64,000 bases of DNA from Streptomyces venezuelae ATCC 10712 (GCF_008639165.1 NZ_CP029197.1:8126001-8190000), one strand, 5' to 3'; shown: positions 16,715-26,663, counted from the first letter of the stretch. A program made the numbers and translations. Notes: generated by a model from the letters alone, not told the origin.

Positions 16715-19700
16715 TCAGCGGCGTCGTCTCGTACGCCGCACCTTCAGCTCCTCGAAACGCGGCACGTCACCGTCGAGGATCCGCTGCCACGCCCGGGCGA
16801 ACAGCTCCGCCGCGGGTTCGGTCGGCACCAGCGCGCCCAGGACCGGCCGGCCCTCGGACACCGCCCCGTACATCGGCAGCTTCCACTGCTCGACCGGCAG
16901 CAACGGAGCCGACTGCTCGGCCCAGGCCCCGGGCAGGAACAGTGAGCGCCCCGCTCGGGCCCGTACGGCCGGCACCACCAAATCGGTGGCCTCCAGTTCG
17001 GCGCGGGCCGCCTTCAGGCGGGCGGGCTTCCACCCGGTCCACCGCGCGGTGTTCCGGTCGGTCGGGTCGGGCATCGCCAGCAGCATCAGGTACAGCGTGG
17101 CCGCGTCGGTCCCCAGACCACGAGCCTCGGCGACCTCGGCCACCAGCGCGGGCACCGAACGCGACGGATCCTGCGGCCACCACGTGCCCTCCGCGTCCGG
17201 CTCCCCGGCGAGCGGAGCCCCCGGGTCGGCCAACAGCCGTGCGAACACCGGATCGTGGGCGCGCCGCAGGGCCGCCTCGACCGCCGACGGCTGCTGGTCC
17301 TGACCGCGCAGCGCCACCAGGTACGGGTCGGACCCGGTGGAGTCGAGGAGCGCGGTCCTGAGCGCCGGCTGGGGCTGGTCGTCGTGCGTGGCCATGAGCA
17401 CCGCGCCGTACCGCTCGTACTCCGGGGCCGTCTCCGTCGGCGCCCCCGCCACCTTGCGGAAGTCCGGAAGGCTCGTGTACCGCCCGACGGACAGCAGCAG
17501 CTCGGGTGCGGCGAGACGCTGCCGCACGGCGGTGAGCGCACCCGGTAGCGCCGCGCGCACGGGGTCTCCCGCGGGCAGCCGATGGGCCAGCCAGGCCGCC
17601 AGGCTCATCGCGCCCGCCAGGACGGACGAGGTGAACGGCGCGTCGGCGGACTCCACCGTCACCGGCCGGTCGCCCACGATGTGCCACGGCACGTCGGCAC
17701 CGAGCTCCGGAGACGACTCCGGGTCGAGCAGCGCCGGGAGGGCCCGGTGCACCGGCCAACCGCTGCGCGCCGCCCGCGCGGCCTCGGCCGCCAGCCAGTC
17801 GGGCACCTGCACCCGGCGCCCCACACGCGCGTTCCACACGGCGGCCCCCGCCGCCACGTCGGGGCCCTCGCTCCACAGCCGTGCCGGGTCGGCGGGCAGG
17901 AGCGCCGCCACCACGGCCCGGCGTACCCCGACGGACAGCGTCCGCAGTTCGTCGCGGGCGTGCCTGGCCTCGGTCACCTTCAGGCCGAGGGTCTTGCGCA
18001 GCTCCGCCGGCAGGAAGTTGTTCTCCCAGCTCTCCACGTCGGGCATGCCGACGAGCACGAGCCGCGCCAGCGGGCCGGAGACGCCGGTGAGCCGGCTGAA
18101 CTCCTCGGCGGCCTCCGGGAAGAAGGGCGCCGCCTCCGCGCGGGAGGTGGCCTCCCGCAGGAAGGCGGACAGCCAGTCGGCGCCGCGCGAGGGGTCGCCC
18201 ACAGGCTCGGCACCGCGCACGGTGTAGGGCCCGGGCACCTTGAAACGGCCGCTCGGGTCGTACAGCAGCGCCCCGAACTCCGTCCCGTCGTCGACGGACT
18301 GGTTGTGCTCGGTGATCCCGAGCGCCGCCCCGCCGCCCAGCGGCAGGACACAGCGGTGCCACGAGTTGTGGTTCATCCCGTCGGGGGTGCGCAGGTGCGC
18401 CGCGTCGAGATGGACCAGTACCCGGCGCCAGTGGGCGGTCGAGACCGCCACCGAGGCCAGTCCCAGTGCCTCCACCTGGCCGAGTACGCCGAGCAGTGCG
18501 GCCCGGTGCCCGTCGTCGCTGCCGGGCGCGACGGCCCGGTAGGCGATCGCCGACGGTTCGTCCAGGAGCGAGGTGAAGGGCAGGCCCGAGTACGGCAGTG
18601 CGGGCAGGTCGAAGTGCACCCGGCCCGGCGGGACCGTGGCGGTCGTGGCGGCGCCCACTGACGCCAGCTCGTCCAGGAAGCGGTGGGTCACGTCCTCGTC
18701 GGTGCCCGACCGGTAGTAGCCGGAGCCCACGATGCCGTTCAGCCCCTTGCTGATCTGGAGATCGGTCGGCCCCGGGACACGGGCCTCGTCCCGCACGGCC
18801 GACGGGTCGAGCCGAGCGGCCACCGAGTCGAGCGCCTCCTGCTGCCGCAGGGCGAACCGCAGCACCCGCACCACTCCCGCGATCAGCTCGGGCGTGGAGA
18901 TCCCCGGCAGCGCGGTGCTCACCAGTTCCGGCAGGTCCGTCGCCCGCTCCGCCGCGGCGGCCGCCTTCAGCAGCGCCCCGGCCGTCTCCGCGTCGGCGGC
19001 GCGCAGCGCGGCCGAACCCTCCGGGTCACGCGCGCGCAGCGCGTACAGGTGGGTCAGCGGGGGCAGGGTCGTACCGGCGGTGGTGCCGTAGAGGCCGCTG
19101 TGGTCGCCCTCGGCCGTCGTCGTGACCACGCCGTCCGGGTCGCTCAGTGACATCACCCGCCACTCGTTGGTCACGGCCCTGGGCCGGTCGTCGCCGGGGA
19201 ACGTGAGCGCCGCGACCGGCAGCTCGGAGCCCTCGGGCAGCGTCACGACCCGCCCGGTGGTGTCCTCGGCGTGCCAGCCGTTGCCCGGCAGCCGTACGAC
19301 GCGCCAGCCCAGCAGACCGTCCGGCGAGGTGCCCGTCGCCGAGCCGTCCACCGCAGGTGCGGGGCGCAGCCACGACGCCCGCGCGACCAGTTGGGCGCCG
19401 GACGGGTGGGCGCGCAGCGCGTCGGCGAGGAACCCGGGCTGCGAACGCCGCCCGTACGCCCCCGCCACCGGGTCGTACTCGCCCCAGCCGCCCTCGTCGT
19501 GCCGCTCCCCGGGCTGCCACACCCAGTACGAGGTTCCGTCGGAGAGCACCGGGATCTCGTTGGGCAGCTTCGTGTCGCCTCGGTGCAGGACGCCACCGCC
19601 GGTGGTGCGACCGCCGCCGGGCAGCCGCAGGCTGGGATTCTGCGACCGCATCGACCAGTACTGGGCGCCGCCGTCCAGGGTGAACACCCGGTCGGGCTCG

Positions 19701-21628
19701 GTGTGCCAGTAGCCCTGGGCGTCACCGCTGTAGGTGCTCCAGAACACCAGCAAGGCACCGTCCACGTAGTGGAAGCCGTGCCGGTACGAGTGCCCCGACG
19801 GCACGCGCAGATCGTGCGTGAGGACCGTGGACTCGGCGTCGATGACCCGCACCTGGACCGCGTTGGCCACGATCAGATGGGGCCAGGCTTCGACGACCGT
19901 GAGACCGGAGGCGCGGTCGCGCCCCGGCGCGAGCTCCGCGAGCGCCTCTTCCCACGCCGGCCAGCACAGCTCCTCCCACAGGCCCCCGCGCAGGGTGCGC
20001 GCCAGGGTCTCGCCGAGATCGGCCCCGGCCGCGGCCGCGACCTCCTCCGGCGCCAGCGCGAGCGCCTCGGCCGGCAGCCACGAGAGACGGGCGAGCGCCT
20101 GGGGCAGCCCGGGCAGCCCGGCCGCCACCGAGTCGCGCGCTACGTCCCGCATCCACTCGGCGAGCATCGGGCGACCGCCGGCCGACGCGGCGAGCCGCCG
20201 CATCACGTCGGCCCCGGCCGTGGCGTTGCCGTAATCGTTCGCCCCATGGCGGAACGCGGGCCGGAAACGGGCGTCGGCGGCGAGCGCCACCAGGTCCCGG
20301 GGCTGCTCTCCGCGCGCCCAGTCCGACAGATTGAGGGAGTCCTGGCGCCCGTATCCGGTGGGCGGCGCCGGGTCGGCGACCGGGATCTCCAGCGACAGCA
20401 GCAGATCCAGCAGGTTCACGTCCTGGACGCCGATCCGCAGGAAGCCCTCGCCCTCGGGCCGGGCAGCCAGCTCGGCGCGCAGCCGCCCGGCCGCCCGGTT
20501 CACCAGCTCCAGCAGGGCGGGCGGAGTCGGACGGGGACCCCAGCCCCGGTGCCGTACCGAGTGGAAGCGCTCGAGCCAGCCCACCGCCCCGTCGGCGCAC
20601 CGCTCCTCCGCCGGAACGTCCGCGCCGGTCAGCCCTGCGTCCGCCCCGGACTCCGCGAGGATGCCCAGCCACAGATCACCGAACTCGGCGTCCTCCCCGG
20701 ACGGCATCATCGACAGCAGCGTGCCCCGCACGGCGGGGACGCGGCCCGCCAGCGCGACGAGCGCGGCACGGTGCCCCTTCCACCAGCCGCCCGCCGCCCG
20801 CAGCGTCGCGGGCAGCGGCAGGAGTTCGGCGAGGTACTCCTGCTCCGCCTCACCCGCGGACAGTCCCGCCGCGCGGGCGAGGCGCCGCAGTTCCACGGCG
20901 ACCTGGGCGGACGGGGCGAGGCCTCCGGCGGTCCGGCGCACGCACAGCCGCCGGAAGCGCTCGTACGCCTCGGCGGGGGAGAGCCGGGCCGCGAGCTCCT
21001 TGCCGTAACTCGTCAGCACCTTCACCGGCAGCGCGCCGGCCAGGGCGAACTCCAGGAAGACGGCGTCCAGCCGGTCCTCGTCCACCGTGAGGCCGTGCTG
21101 TGCCTCGCTGGTGCGGGCGCGGCCGAACAACTGGCCGGCGTATGTGGTGTTCTCAACCGCGAGGAACACGCGCGCGGCCTGCTCGTAGAAGACCGGCAGG
21201 AAGTGCGGGACGGCCGAGGCGAGCCGCCCGGCCAGCTCGTGGCAGGCGTCCAGTGCGGCCTTGGGCTTGGTCTTCGCCTGGCGGGCGAGCCGGTCCAGCT
21301 CCGGCACGACCGCCAGCGCGTGGTGCCCGTCCTGCGGGTGGTGCACGAGCACCCACTCGGGGAAGCCCAGCTCCTGGCGCTGTCCGAGACCCACCACGAC
21401 GGGCTCCCCGTGGGCCTGGAGACCCAGGAACCCGGCGGCGAGGTCCTCGGCGGTCCCGAGCTCGGCCGCCGCCAGCCGGATCACCACCCGGTCGTCCCCG
21501 AGCACCGGGTGACGGTACGTCCGCGCCGTCAGCTCGACCGCCGAGGCGCCCGCTCCGTCGGCGTCGGCCGGGAGCACCGCTCCGGCCTTGATGAGCTCCC
21601 TGTTGTCGGAAGCGGTCGTGCTGGTCAC
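16715..21628 (-). CDS. Large 1637-aa protein of the DUF4132/MoxR system
   Basis: A 1637-aa soluble protein with no transmembrane helices or signal. Residues ~8-200 (RELIKAGAVL..., then LDAVFLEFALAGALPVKVLTSYGKELAARL) are clearly similar to the middle of the fused DUF4132 protein encoded upstream. The rest is alpha-helical and beta-rich, with W-rich segments around residues 620-760 that look like a repeat or propeller-like region (HRGDTKLPNEIPVLSDGTSYWVWQPG). GTG 21628 overlaps the stop of the short DUF4132 gene (GTGA), so the two are translationally coupled. No catalytic motif is recognised. By position it is the large partner or substrate-recognition subunit of the MoxR-VWA machinery; this is inference. 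Confidence 0.75.
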   Translation of the reverse strand: MTSTTASDNRELIKAGAVLPADADGAGASAVELTARTYRHPVLGDDRVVIRLAAAELGTAEDLAAGFLGLQAHGEPVVVGLGQRQELGFPEWVLVHHPQDGHHALAVVPELDRLARQAKTKPKAALDACHELAGRLASAVPHFLPVFYEQAARVFLAVENTTYAGQLFGRARTSEAQHGLTVDEDRLDAVFLEFALAGALPVKVLTSYGKELAARLSPAEAYERFRRLCVRRTAGGLAPSAQVAVELRRLARAAGLSAGEAEQEYLAELLPLPATLRAAGGWWKGHRAALVALAGRVPAVRGTLLSMMPSGEDAEFGDLWLGILAESGADAGLTGADVPAEERCADGAVGWLERFHSVRHRGWGPRPTPPALLELVNRAAGRLRAELAARPEGEGFLRIGVQDVNLLDLLLSLEIPVADPAPPTGYGRQDSLNLSDWARGEQPRDLVALAADARFRPAFRHGANDYGNATAGADVMRRLAASAGGRPMLAEWMRDVARDSVAAGLPGLPQALARLSWLPAEALALAPEEVAAAAGADLGETLARTLRGGLWEELCWPAWEEALAELAPGRDRASGLTVVEAWPHLIVANAVQVRVIDAESTVLTHDLRVPSGHSYRHGFHYVDGALLVFWSTYSGDAQGYWHTEPDRVFTLDGGAQYWSMRSQNPSLRLPGGGRTTGGGVLHRGDTKLPNEIPVLSDGTSYWVWQPGERHDEGGWGEYDPVAGAYGRRSQPGFLADALRAHPSGAQLVARASWLRPAPAVDGSATGTSPDGLLGWRVVRLPGNGWHAEDTTGRVVTLPEGSELPVAALTFPGDDRPRAVTNEWRVMSLSDPDGVVTTTAEGDHSGLYGTTAGTTLPPLTHLYALRARDPEGSAALRAADAETAGALLKAAAAAERATDLPELVSTALPGISTPELIAGVVRVLRFALRQQEALDSVAARLDPSAVRDEARVPGPTDLQISKGLNGIVGSGYYRSGTDEDVTHRFLDELASVGAATTATVPPGRVHFDLPALPYSGLPFTSLLDEPSAIAYRAVAPGSDDGHRAALLGVLGQVEALGLASVAVSTAHWRRVLVHLDAAHLRTPDGMNHNSWHRCVLPLGGGAALGITEHNQSVDDGTEFGALLYDPSGRFKVPGPYTVRGAEPVGDPSRGADWLSAFLREATSRAEAAPFFPEAAEEFSRLTGVSGPLARLVLVGMPDVESWENNFLPAELRKTLGLKVTEARHARDELRTLSVGVRRAVVAALLPADPARLWSEGPDVAAGAAVWNARVGRRVQVPDWLAAEAARAARSGWPVHRALPALLDPESSPELGADVPWHIVGDRPVTVESADAPFTSSVLAGAMSLAAWLAHRLPAGDPVRAALPGALTAVRQRLAAPELLLSVGRYTSLPDFRKVAGAPTETAPEYERYGAVLMATHDDQPQPALRTALLDSTGSDPYLVALRGQDQQPSAVEAALRRAHDPVFARLLADPGAPLAGEPDAEGTWWPQDPSRSVPALVAEVAEARGLGTDAATLYLMLLAMPDPTDRNTARWTGWKPARLKAARAELEATDLVVPAVRARAGRSLFLPGAWAEQSAPLLPVEQWKLPMYGAVSEGRPVLGALVPTEPAAELFARAWQRILDGDVPRFEELKVRRTRRRR

Positions 21629-22512
21629 GCGTCCCCACCCTCTTCGATCGTGCGGCCGGCGTACAGAGCCGCGGCCATGCGCATCCCCTCGGACCAGGCC
21701 ACCGGCCCGACCTCACCCAGCCGCATCGCGCGGCCGTCCTCGTCGTGCCAGCTCAGCGAGCCGGTCTCCGACTCGCCCTCCCAGTACGGCTCGCCGATCC
21801 ACACGGACGCCTCCGTACCGCGGCCCCCGTCGCGGACCTTGCACGTGGCGTAGCCGCCGGACACCCGGTACCCGAGCGCCGTGGCCCGCGCGGCGAGGCC
21901 GAAGCGCGAGGCGAACTTCCCGCCCGCGTAGTCCCGCACCTCGGTGGAGCCGGCGGTGGCGGTACCGGGGGTGGTGGCCGTCTCCGGAAGCCCGCCCTCC
22001 GGCCTGGTCCAGGTGGCCCGGTGGATCTGCTCCACCCGCTGGGTGATGCCCAGCTCGGCCGCGAAGTCCCGTACGTCGTCCAGGTCGGGCAGGAGCACGG
22101 GATGCGGAAGCGTCACCGTGCGCGGGGACAGCCGTACCGTCTCGCCGTCGAGATTGACGACCTTCAACTCACCGTCGGCGGTGGCGTCCCGCAGGAAGCC
22201 GACCTCGTCGGGGTCGTCGCCCACCACGGCCATGTCCCGCAGCGCGGACTGCCACGCCTCGTCCGGCCACACCCGGGCGATCAGCTCGGTGGGCACCGGC
22301 AGCGAGGACACCATCCAGGTGTCCACCTGGGCCACGCACGCGGCCGCGTGCCGGTCCAGCCACTCGGCGAGCCGCCGCAGCCGGTCGGCCTCGGGATGGT
22401 CCCGCAGCGCCTTCGGCAGTGTCTTCAACTGCCGCCCCCCGGCGCGCCGGGCGACCACCCGTCCCTCGTCGAGGGTGATCTCGTACCCCTCACCCGCTGC
22501 CAGCCACGTCAT
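21625..22512 (-). CDS. DUF4132-domain protein (MolR/YehI-like core)
   Basis: A 295-aa protein. It resembles the DUF4132 core of E. coli MolR/YehI: LKTLPKALRDHPEADRLRRL, a following helix with VDTWMVSSLPVPTELIARVW, DGETVRLSPRTVTLPHPVLLPDL and RVEQIHRATW, then a C-terminal part with LGYRVSGGYATCKVRDGG. Full MolR is about 1200 aa, so this is a short form whose remaining portion is encoded by the coupled next gene. A 5' leader of about 75 bases separates ATG 22512 from a RecA-NDp-type promoter. Function is unknown; DNA-damage induction is predicted. Confidence 0.75.
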   Translation of the reverse strand: MTWLAAGEGYEITLDEGRVVARRAGGRQLKTLPKALRDHPEADRLRRLAEWLDRHAAACVAQVDTWMVSSLPVPTELIARVWPDEAWQSALRDMAVVGDDPDEVGFLRDATADGELKVVNLDGETVRLSPRTVTLPHPVLLPDLDDVRDFAAELGITQRVEQIHRATWTRPEGGLPETATTPGTATAGSTEVRDYAGGKFASRFGLAARATALGYRVSGGYATCKVRDGGRGTEASVWIGEPYWEGESETGSLSWHDEDGRAMRLGEVGPVAWSEGMRMAAALYAGRTIEEGGDA

Positions 22513-22595
22513 CAGCCGTGCCCCTCCGCCTGTCCTGTCAGAATCCGCGCAGCTCGAACCATGGGGTCGAAGCCCCTGAACCGCGGTATGAAGGG

Positions 22596-22618
22596 AGACT
22601 ATCCACGGCCACTGACAA
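22596..22618 (-). promoter_or_regulatory. RecA-NDp (PafBC-type) promoter for the DUF4132-MoxR-VWA-SWIM operon
   Basis: Read leftwards the sequence is TTGTCAGTG, eight bases, TAGTCT. This fits every defined position of the actinobacterial consensus tTGTCRgtg-N8-TAnnnT, the LexA-independent DNA-damage promoter used with PafBC (RecA-NDp). The -10 lies about 84 bases before the start codon at 22512. A second copy precedes the paralogous gene at 25937. Confidence 0.8.
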
Positions 22619-22620
22619 CG

Positions 22621-22704
22621 CGTCCGCGGGCTTGTGGACAACTGCGGTCAGTCGTCGAAGAGCGTCCCCGGGCCTGTGGACAACCGCGGTCAGGCGTCGA
22701 AGAG
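22621..22704. repeat. 42-bp tandem direct repeat, each unit with a DnaA-box-like 9-mer
   Basis: Units 22621-22662 and 22663-22704 differ at five positions. Each carries TGTGGACAA (22633-22641 and 22675-22683), the reverse complement of the Streptomyces DnaA box TTGTCCACA, exactly 42 bp apart. The repeat lies immediately upstream of the RecA-NDp-type promoter. Two boxes are far fewer than an oriC; regulatory binding or DnaA titration is possible. Confidence 0.75.
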
Positions 22705-22815
22705 CAGGCGGTCGGCCACGCCGAACTGCCGCGCTCCGGCAGCCCCGGGTCCCTGAGCGAGCCCCGGGACGCCCCCGCCGGGGACGCCGTCACCACGGGC
22801 GCACGAAGCCCGGCT

Positions 22816-25800
22816 TCAGCGCATGAGTCGTCGGAGCGTCGCCTGCCACGTCTCACACCACAGCACACCCTGTACGAGCCCCAGGGCCGACACCCGGCAG
22901 GCGTCGTCCGTGATCTCCGGCAGAGCCTTCTCGACCACGGGCAGCAGATCCCGCGCGAACTCGCTCCCCGGGCGGAAGTCCAGAAATCTGCTCCGGCGCG
23001 TCCTCGGCTCCACCGCGACGGCCCGCACATGGCGGTCCCGTACGGCATCGTCCACGGACGCCAACAGCTCCCGAGCGCGATCGACGGAGACCTCCCGGAG
23101 CCCGCACGAGGCGGTCTGGTCGCTCCCATCCCCTTGAGTACCGCAGCAGCCGCGCCAGGCGTCCGCCAGCAGACCGGCCGGCTCAACGGCCAGCGCCTCC
23201 CGCACCTGGGCGGCGAACGGCGTCGCGGCCCCCGCGACGACGAAGGGCTCCACATGGAGCAGCAGATCCTGGAGGGCGAACAGCCCCGACGGTCCGCCGT
23301 CCGGGCCTCCCTCCCGCACCCACCGCACGCGCTCGTCCAGAATCCCGGCCATCAGCTCCCGCAGCGGCTTCAGGGCCGCGACCCGTTTGGTGACCTTCGG
23401 GAACGGCGTCAGGCAGTGCCGTGTGACGGTGTATCCGAGACTGCCGCGCACGGAGCCGGTCAGTTCGCCTCTGATCGCATGCTGGAACACGGGATCGGCC
23501 AGCACCGACTCGACCCCTGCGGTTCCTCTCCGCTGGATCCATTGGAGGGCGAAGACGCCCTGCTCGCCCTCAGGTTCACCGAGCGGCATTCCGACCCGCT
23601 TCATCAGGGCCAGCAACCCGAGGTCCATGCCGACGCCCCAGAAGTCACCTCCGAGGGAACGGCTCCCCAGCGCCAGCAGGGGCTCACGGGTGGCACCGAC
23701 CGCGCGCATCCGCGCCGCGACAGAAGCCACCACCGGCTCAAGGCCGGCGACGGGCAGCCGCAGCCCCGCGTACCGCCCGAGGAACGACGTCAGCCAGGCG
23801 TCGGCGCCCTTCGCCGCCTCGACGGCATCGGGCTCCGCGCCACCCGTGAACTCGTCCAGCAGGCCGACACGCGCCATGAGACCCAGCCACGCCTCCGCGG
23901 CCGCCGTCTTCGCCGCGGCCGAGGAGCCACGGGGCTCCGGCAGATGGGTTCTCAGATACCCGGCCGTGTCCGCGTGCTCGGCCAGGTCCCGCGCCAGCGG
24001 CGCCGCCCACGCCTCCCACACGGAAGCCGCCACCTCGTCCAGGCCGCCGTGACGCAGCAACAGGTGGAAGATCTCGGTGTTGGTGTCGTCGGCCTCCAGC
24101 GGTCCGGCGACCCCCTCCGCCAACTCCCCGGCGAACGACCGCGGGACCTGCCGCCCCCGAACGTGCGTGACCCCGTCCCTGACGGAGGAGGCGGGGGTAC
24201 GGCTCTCCTCGCGAAGCCACTCGAGCACGAGCAGGCGCCAGCTCTCGTACGCCTCACCCGCCGACGAACGGGCCGCGAGCTCGGTCCGTACTTCCCGAGC
24301 AGCTTCTCGTCGACGACGCCGAGCCTTCGGAACTCCGACACGAGCGCCCTCAGCGCCCCCTCGTCGACACCGCCCAGCCGCTGCTCGGCAGCCCGCGCTC
24401 CGGCGTAGAGCGGACGCGCCATCGCGACGCTGCCCGCGGCGGCGAGGATCCGCGCCCCCTCGTCCAGGGCGTAGGGCAGCAGTTCGGGGTGAGGAGCCGT
24501 CAGCTTCTCCAGACTCGACCGGAGATCGGTTGCCGCCCGCCCCGGTTTCGTCTCCGCGGTTCTCGCGCACGCACGCAACGGAGCGAGCAGCCCCATCGCC
24601 TCCCGTGCCAGCTCAGGATGGGCCCCGCAGACCCGGGACAGCAGGTCCAGGGGCCGTACCGGCACCCGGCCGACGGGTACCGCCCCGCCGGCCTCCGGCA
24701 CGAGGCCCAGCGCACGTGCCACCGCGTCCTCCGCCTCGAGGGCCCGCGCCACGACCAGCCGGACGAAACACCCGCCGTCCTCGAACAGCGACGACCCGTG
24801 GCGCCGCGCGGTAAGCACCTCCTCACCGGGACCGGCCTCACCGGTCAACACCGCGCCCGCGTCGAGGAGCTCGCTCGCCCCGGCCGCCCGCCGCGGCTTC
24901 GCCGGCCCGGCTTCAGGGGCTCCGGCAGCGGCGTACTCCGCGCACGCGACGAGGAAGGCCTGGTAGGCGGAGCCCGCGTCGTCCGGCAGGCTCCCCACCG
25001 GACCGCTCACGGGGGCGTCCCGCCCGTCGTACAGGCTCGCCACCGCTCTGATCCCCTCGGACCAGACGGGGCGGGGGACCGTGTCGTACGCCCCCGACCC
25101 GTGCCGGCCCGCGCAGTCCGGGAACCGGAAGCCGTGCAGGGTCACCGGCGCCGCCGGCCCCTGGTGGCGCAGTTCCGCCACCATGCCGTACGAGCGCCCC
25201 TGGTGCCCGAAGGAGAACCCGGCCCGCTCCCCGCCGATCCGCCCACCGAACCGCCGTACCAAGGCCTCGAAGCGCGCACCCGACTCGTGGACGACGCCCT
25301 GGAAGACGGCCATCTCCTGATGCGTGGTCAGCGCCCCCGGCGCCGGAGAACAGTCCGGCCGCACGTACACCGCGCGGCTCAACTGCTCGATCCCCTGTTC
25401 CCCACCCAGCGGACCGAGCACATCCCGCCAGCGCTCCAGCAGCCCGGAGCCACGCGGATCGAGCAGCACCGGGTGCGGGATCACGACGACGTCGTCGCCC
25501 AACTCGCGCTCCGCGCCGTCCAGCCCCCTCACCACCAGCGCACCACCTGCGCGTGCCCCGACCCCCACGAGCACCCCGGAACGCGCCACATCGATCCCGC
25601 CGCCCGAACCGTCGGACGGCGCGATCACCGCGTACCGCAGCGCACGCCGCCAGTACGGGTCCGGCCACACCTCCCGTATCAACGCGGCGGGTACCGGCAG
25701 GGACTGCGTCATCCACGACTCGACGCACGACAAAGCCCGCGCGGCGTGGTCGCCGATCCACTCCGCGAGCGCGGTCAACTCCCGTACCACCGGGTCGTCC

Positions 25801-25937
25801 TTGAGCGCCGCCGGCACCTTCTTCACCTCGCGGCCCGCCGCTCTGCGGCAGCGCAGCACCGGCTTCGGCCCGGCCCAGGGATCGAGCGCCAGCTCGTAGT
25901 CCCCGGCAGTCCTCCAGACAGTGGTCGAACGGAACAT
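22816..25937 (-). pseudogene. Fused DUF4132 protein gene with frameshift near 24286
   Basis: A paralogue of the two genes downstream joined in one chain of about 1040 codons. The first ~340 residues match the short DUF4132 protein (VKKVPAALKDDPVVRELTALAEWIGDH..., VVIPHPVLLD); the next segment matches the start of the 1637-aa protein (ELLDAGAVLTG...). The frame breaks in the sequence that should read KYG-TELAARSSAGEAY (compare SYGKELAARLSPAEAY in the paralogue): one base is missing around 24285-24286, and the second half continues in another frame to the TGA at 22816. Start ATG 25937 follows GGGGGTG. Both halves otherwise look intact, so a recent mutation or a sequencing error is likely. Its own RecA-NDp-type promoter lies upstream. 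Confidence 0.8.
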
Positions 25938-25980
25938 GGTCACCCCCGTGGTGCAAGGCCGCTCGCAGGTCTTCGAGCAG

Positions 25981-25989
25981 CCGTCCACA
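25981..25989 (+). promoter_or_regulatory. DnaA-box-like CCGTCCACA
   Basis: Matches the relaxed Streptomyces DnaA-box pattern (T/C)(T/C)(G/A/C)TCCACA. It abuts the -10 of the promoter at 25989-26011, at the expected transcription start. A single site alone is weak evidence; its interest comes from the two exact boxes beside the sister promoter. Confidence 0.4.
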
Positions 25990-26011
25990 ACCTACAAGGC
26001 ACCACTGACAG
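25989..26011 (-). promoter_or_regulatory. Second RecA-NDp (PafBC-type) promoter
   Basis: Leftward sequence CTGTCAGTG, eight bases, TAGGTT fits tTGTCRgtg-N8-TAnnnT at all conserved positions except the weak first T. The start codon at 25937 lies about 50 bases from the -10. Together with the copy at 22596-22618 it gives both DUF4132 genes the same predicted damage response. Confidence 0.75.
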
Positions 26012-26213
26012 CGCCCCGATCCGCTCGCTCTCCAGGACGACGCGGCTCCTTCACCGGCGGCTCGCGCAGCGTGAACGTGATCACTCGGAGCGTGAGCGCG
26101 GCAGCGATCGAGTGGACCGACCGGAGGGGAGGGAGGAGGCTGGAGATGAGCGCGTCCGGGCGGTGAGGACGGCGACCGAACGGATCCCCTGCCCGGTCGG
26201 GAAAGGCCGCGTC

Positions 26214-26513
26214 ATGCGCATGCTGCTGAAGGTCGAGATGAACACCGCAGCCTCCAACGAGGCCATCAAGCAGGGCGCCCTGCAACAGACCGTGGAGCGC
26301 GCGCTGGAGGCCATCCGCCCCGAAGCCGCCTACTTCACCGTCGAGAACGGCTGCCGAACGGCCTACATCTTCTTCGACCTGGCGGACCCGTCCCAGATGC
26401 CGAAGATCTCGGAGCCTTTCTTCCTGGGAGTGGACGCCAAGATCCACTACTCCCCGGTCATGAACCGTGAGGACCTGGCCAAGGGCCTCGCCGCCCTGGA
26501 GCCCCAGAAGTAG
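26214..26513 (+). CDS. Small conserved actinobacterial protein, function unknown
   Basis: A 99-aa soluble protein (MRMLLKVEMNTAASNEAI...) of a family common in actinobacteria. It has an N-terminal beta strand, a helix with TVERALEAIRPEAAYFT, then YIFFDLADPSQMPKISEPFF and VMNREDLAKGLAAL. The alternating pattern suggests a small alpha/beta, possibly dimeric ferredoxin-like, fold. No catalytic residues are evident. ATG 26214 follows GGAAAGG. It is divergent from the damage-type promoter at 25989 and probably independent of it. Confidence 0.72.
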   Translation: MRMLLKVEMNTAASNEAIKQGALQQTVERALEAIRPEAAYFTVENGCRTAYIFFDLADPSQMPKISEPFFLGVDAKIHYSPVMNREDLAKGLAALEPQK

Positions 26514-26522
26514 CTGCCGCGC

Positions 26523-26562
26523 GGCGGACCGGCGGACCGGCGGCCCGGCGGCCAGGCGGCCC
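26523..26562. repeat. Five 8-bp tandem units (GGCGGACC/GGCGGCCC type)
   Basis: Five consecutive 8-base units, differing at one or two positions, lie between the convergent small-protein and Nudix-like genes. The 26514-26663 gap holds no gene and no clean terminator. Confidence 0.8.
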
Positions 26563-26663
26563 GGAGGCGGGACCGCGGCCACGGAGGGGCGACCGCTGCC
26601 CGGAGGCAGGACGGCGGCCCCGGTCAAGGCGCCGATCCGTCCCACCCACGGGCCCGGACGCTC

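Noticed and set aside
22621..22704. Chromosomal or plasmid replication origin
   Set aside because: Only two exact boxes, no box cluster, no dnaA/dnaN genes or AT-rich unwinding segment nearby.
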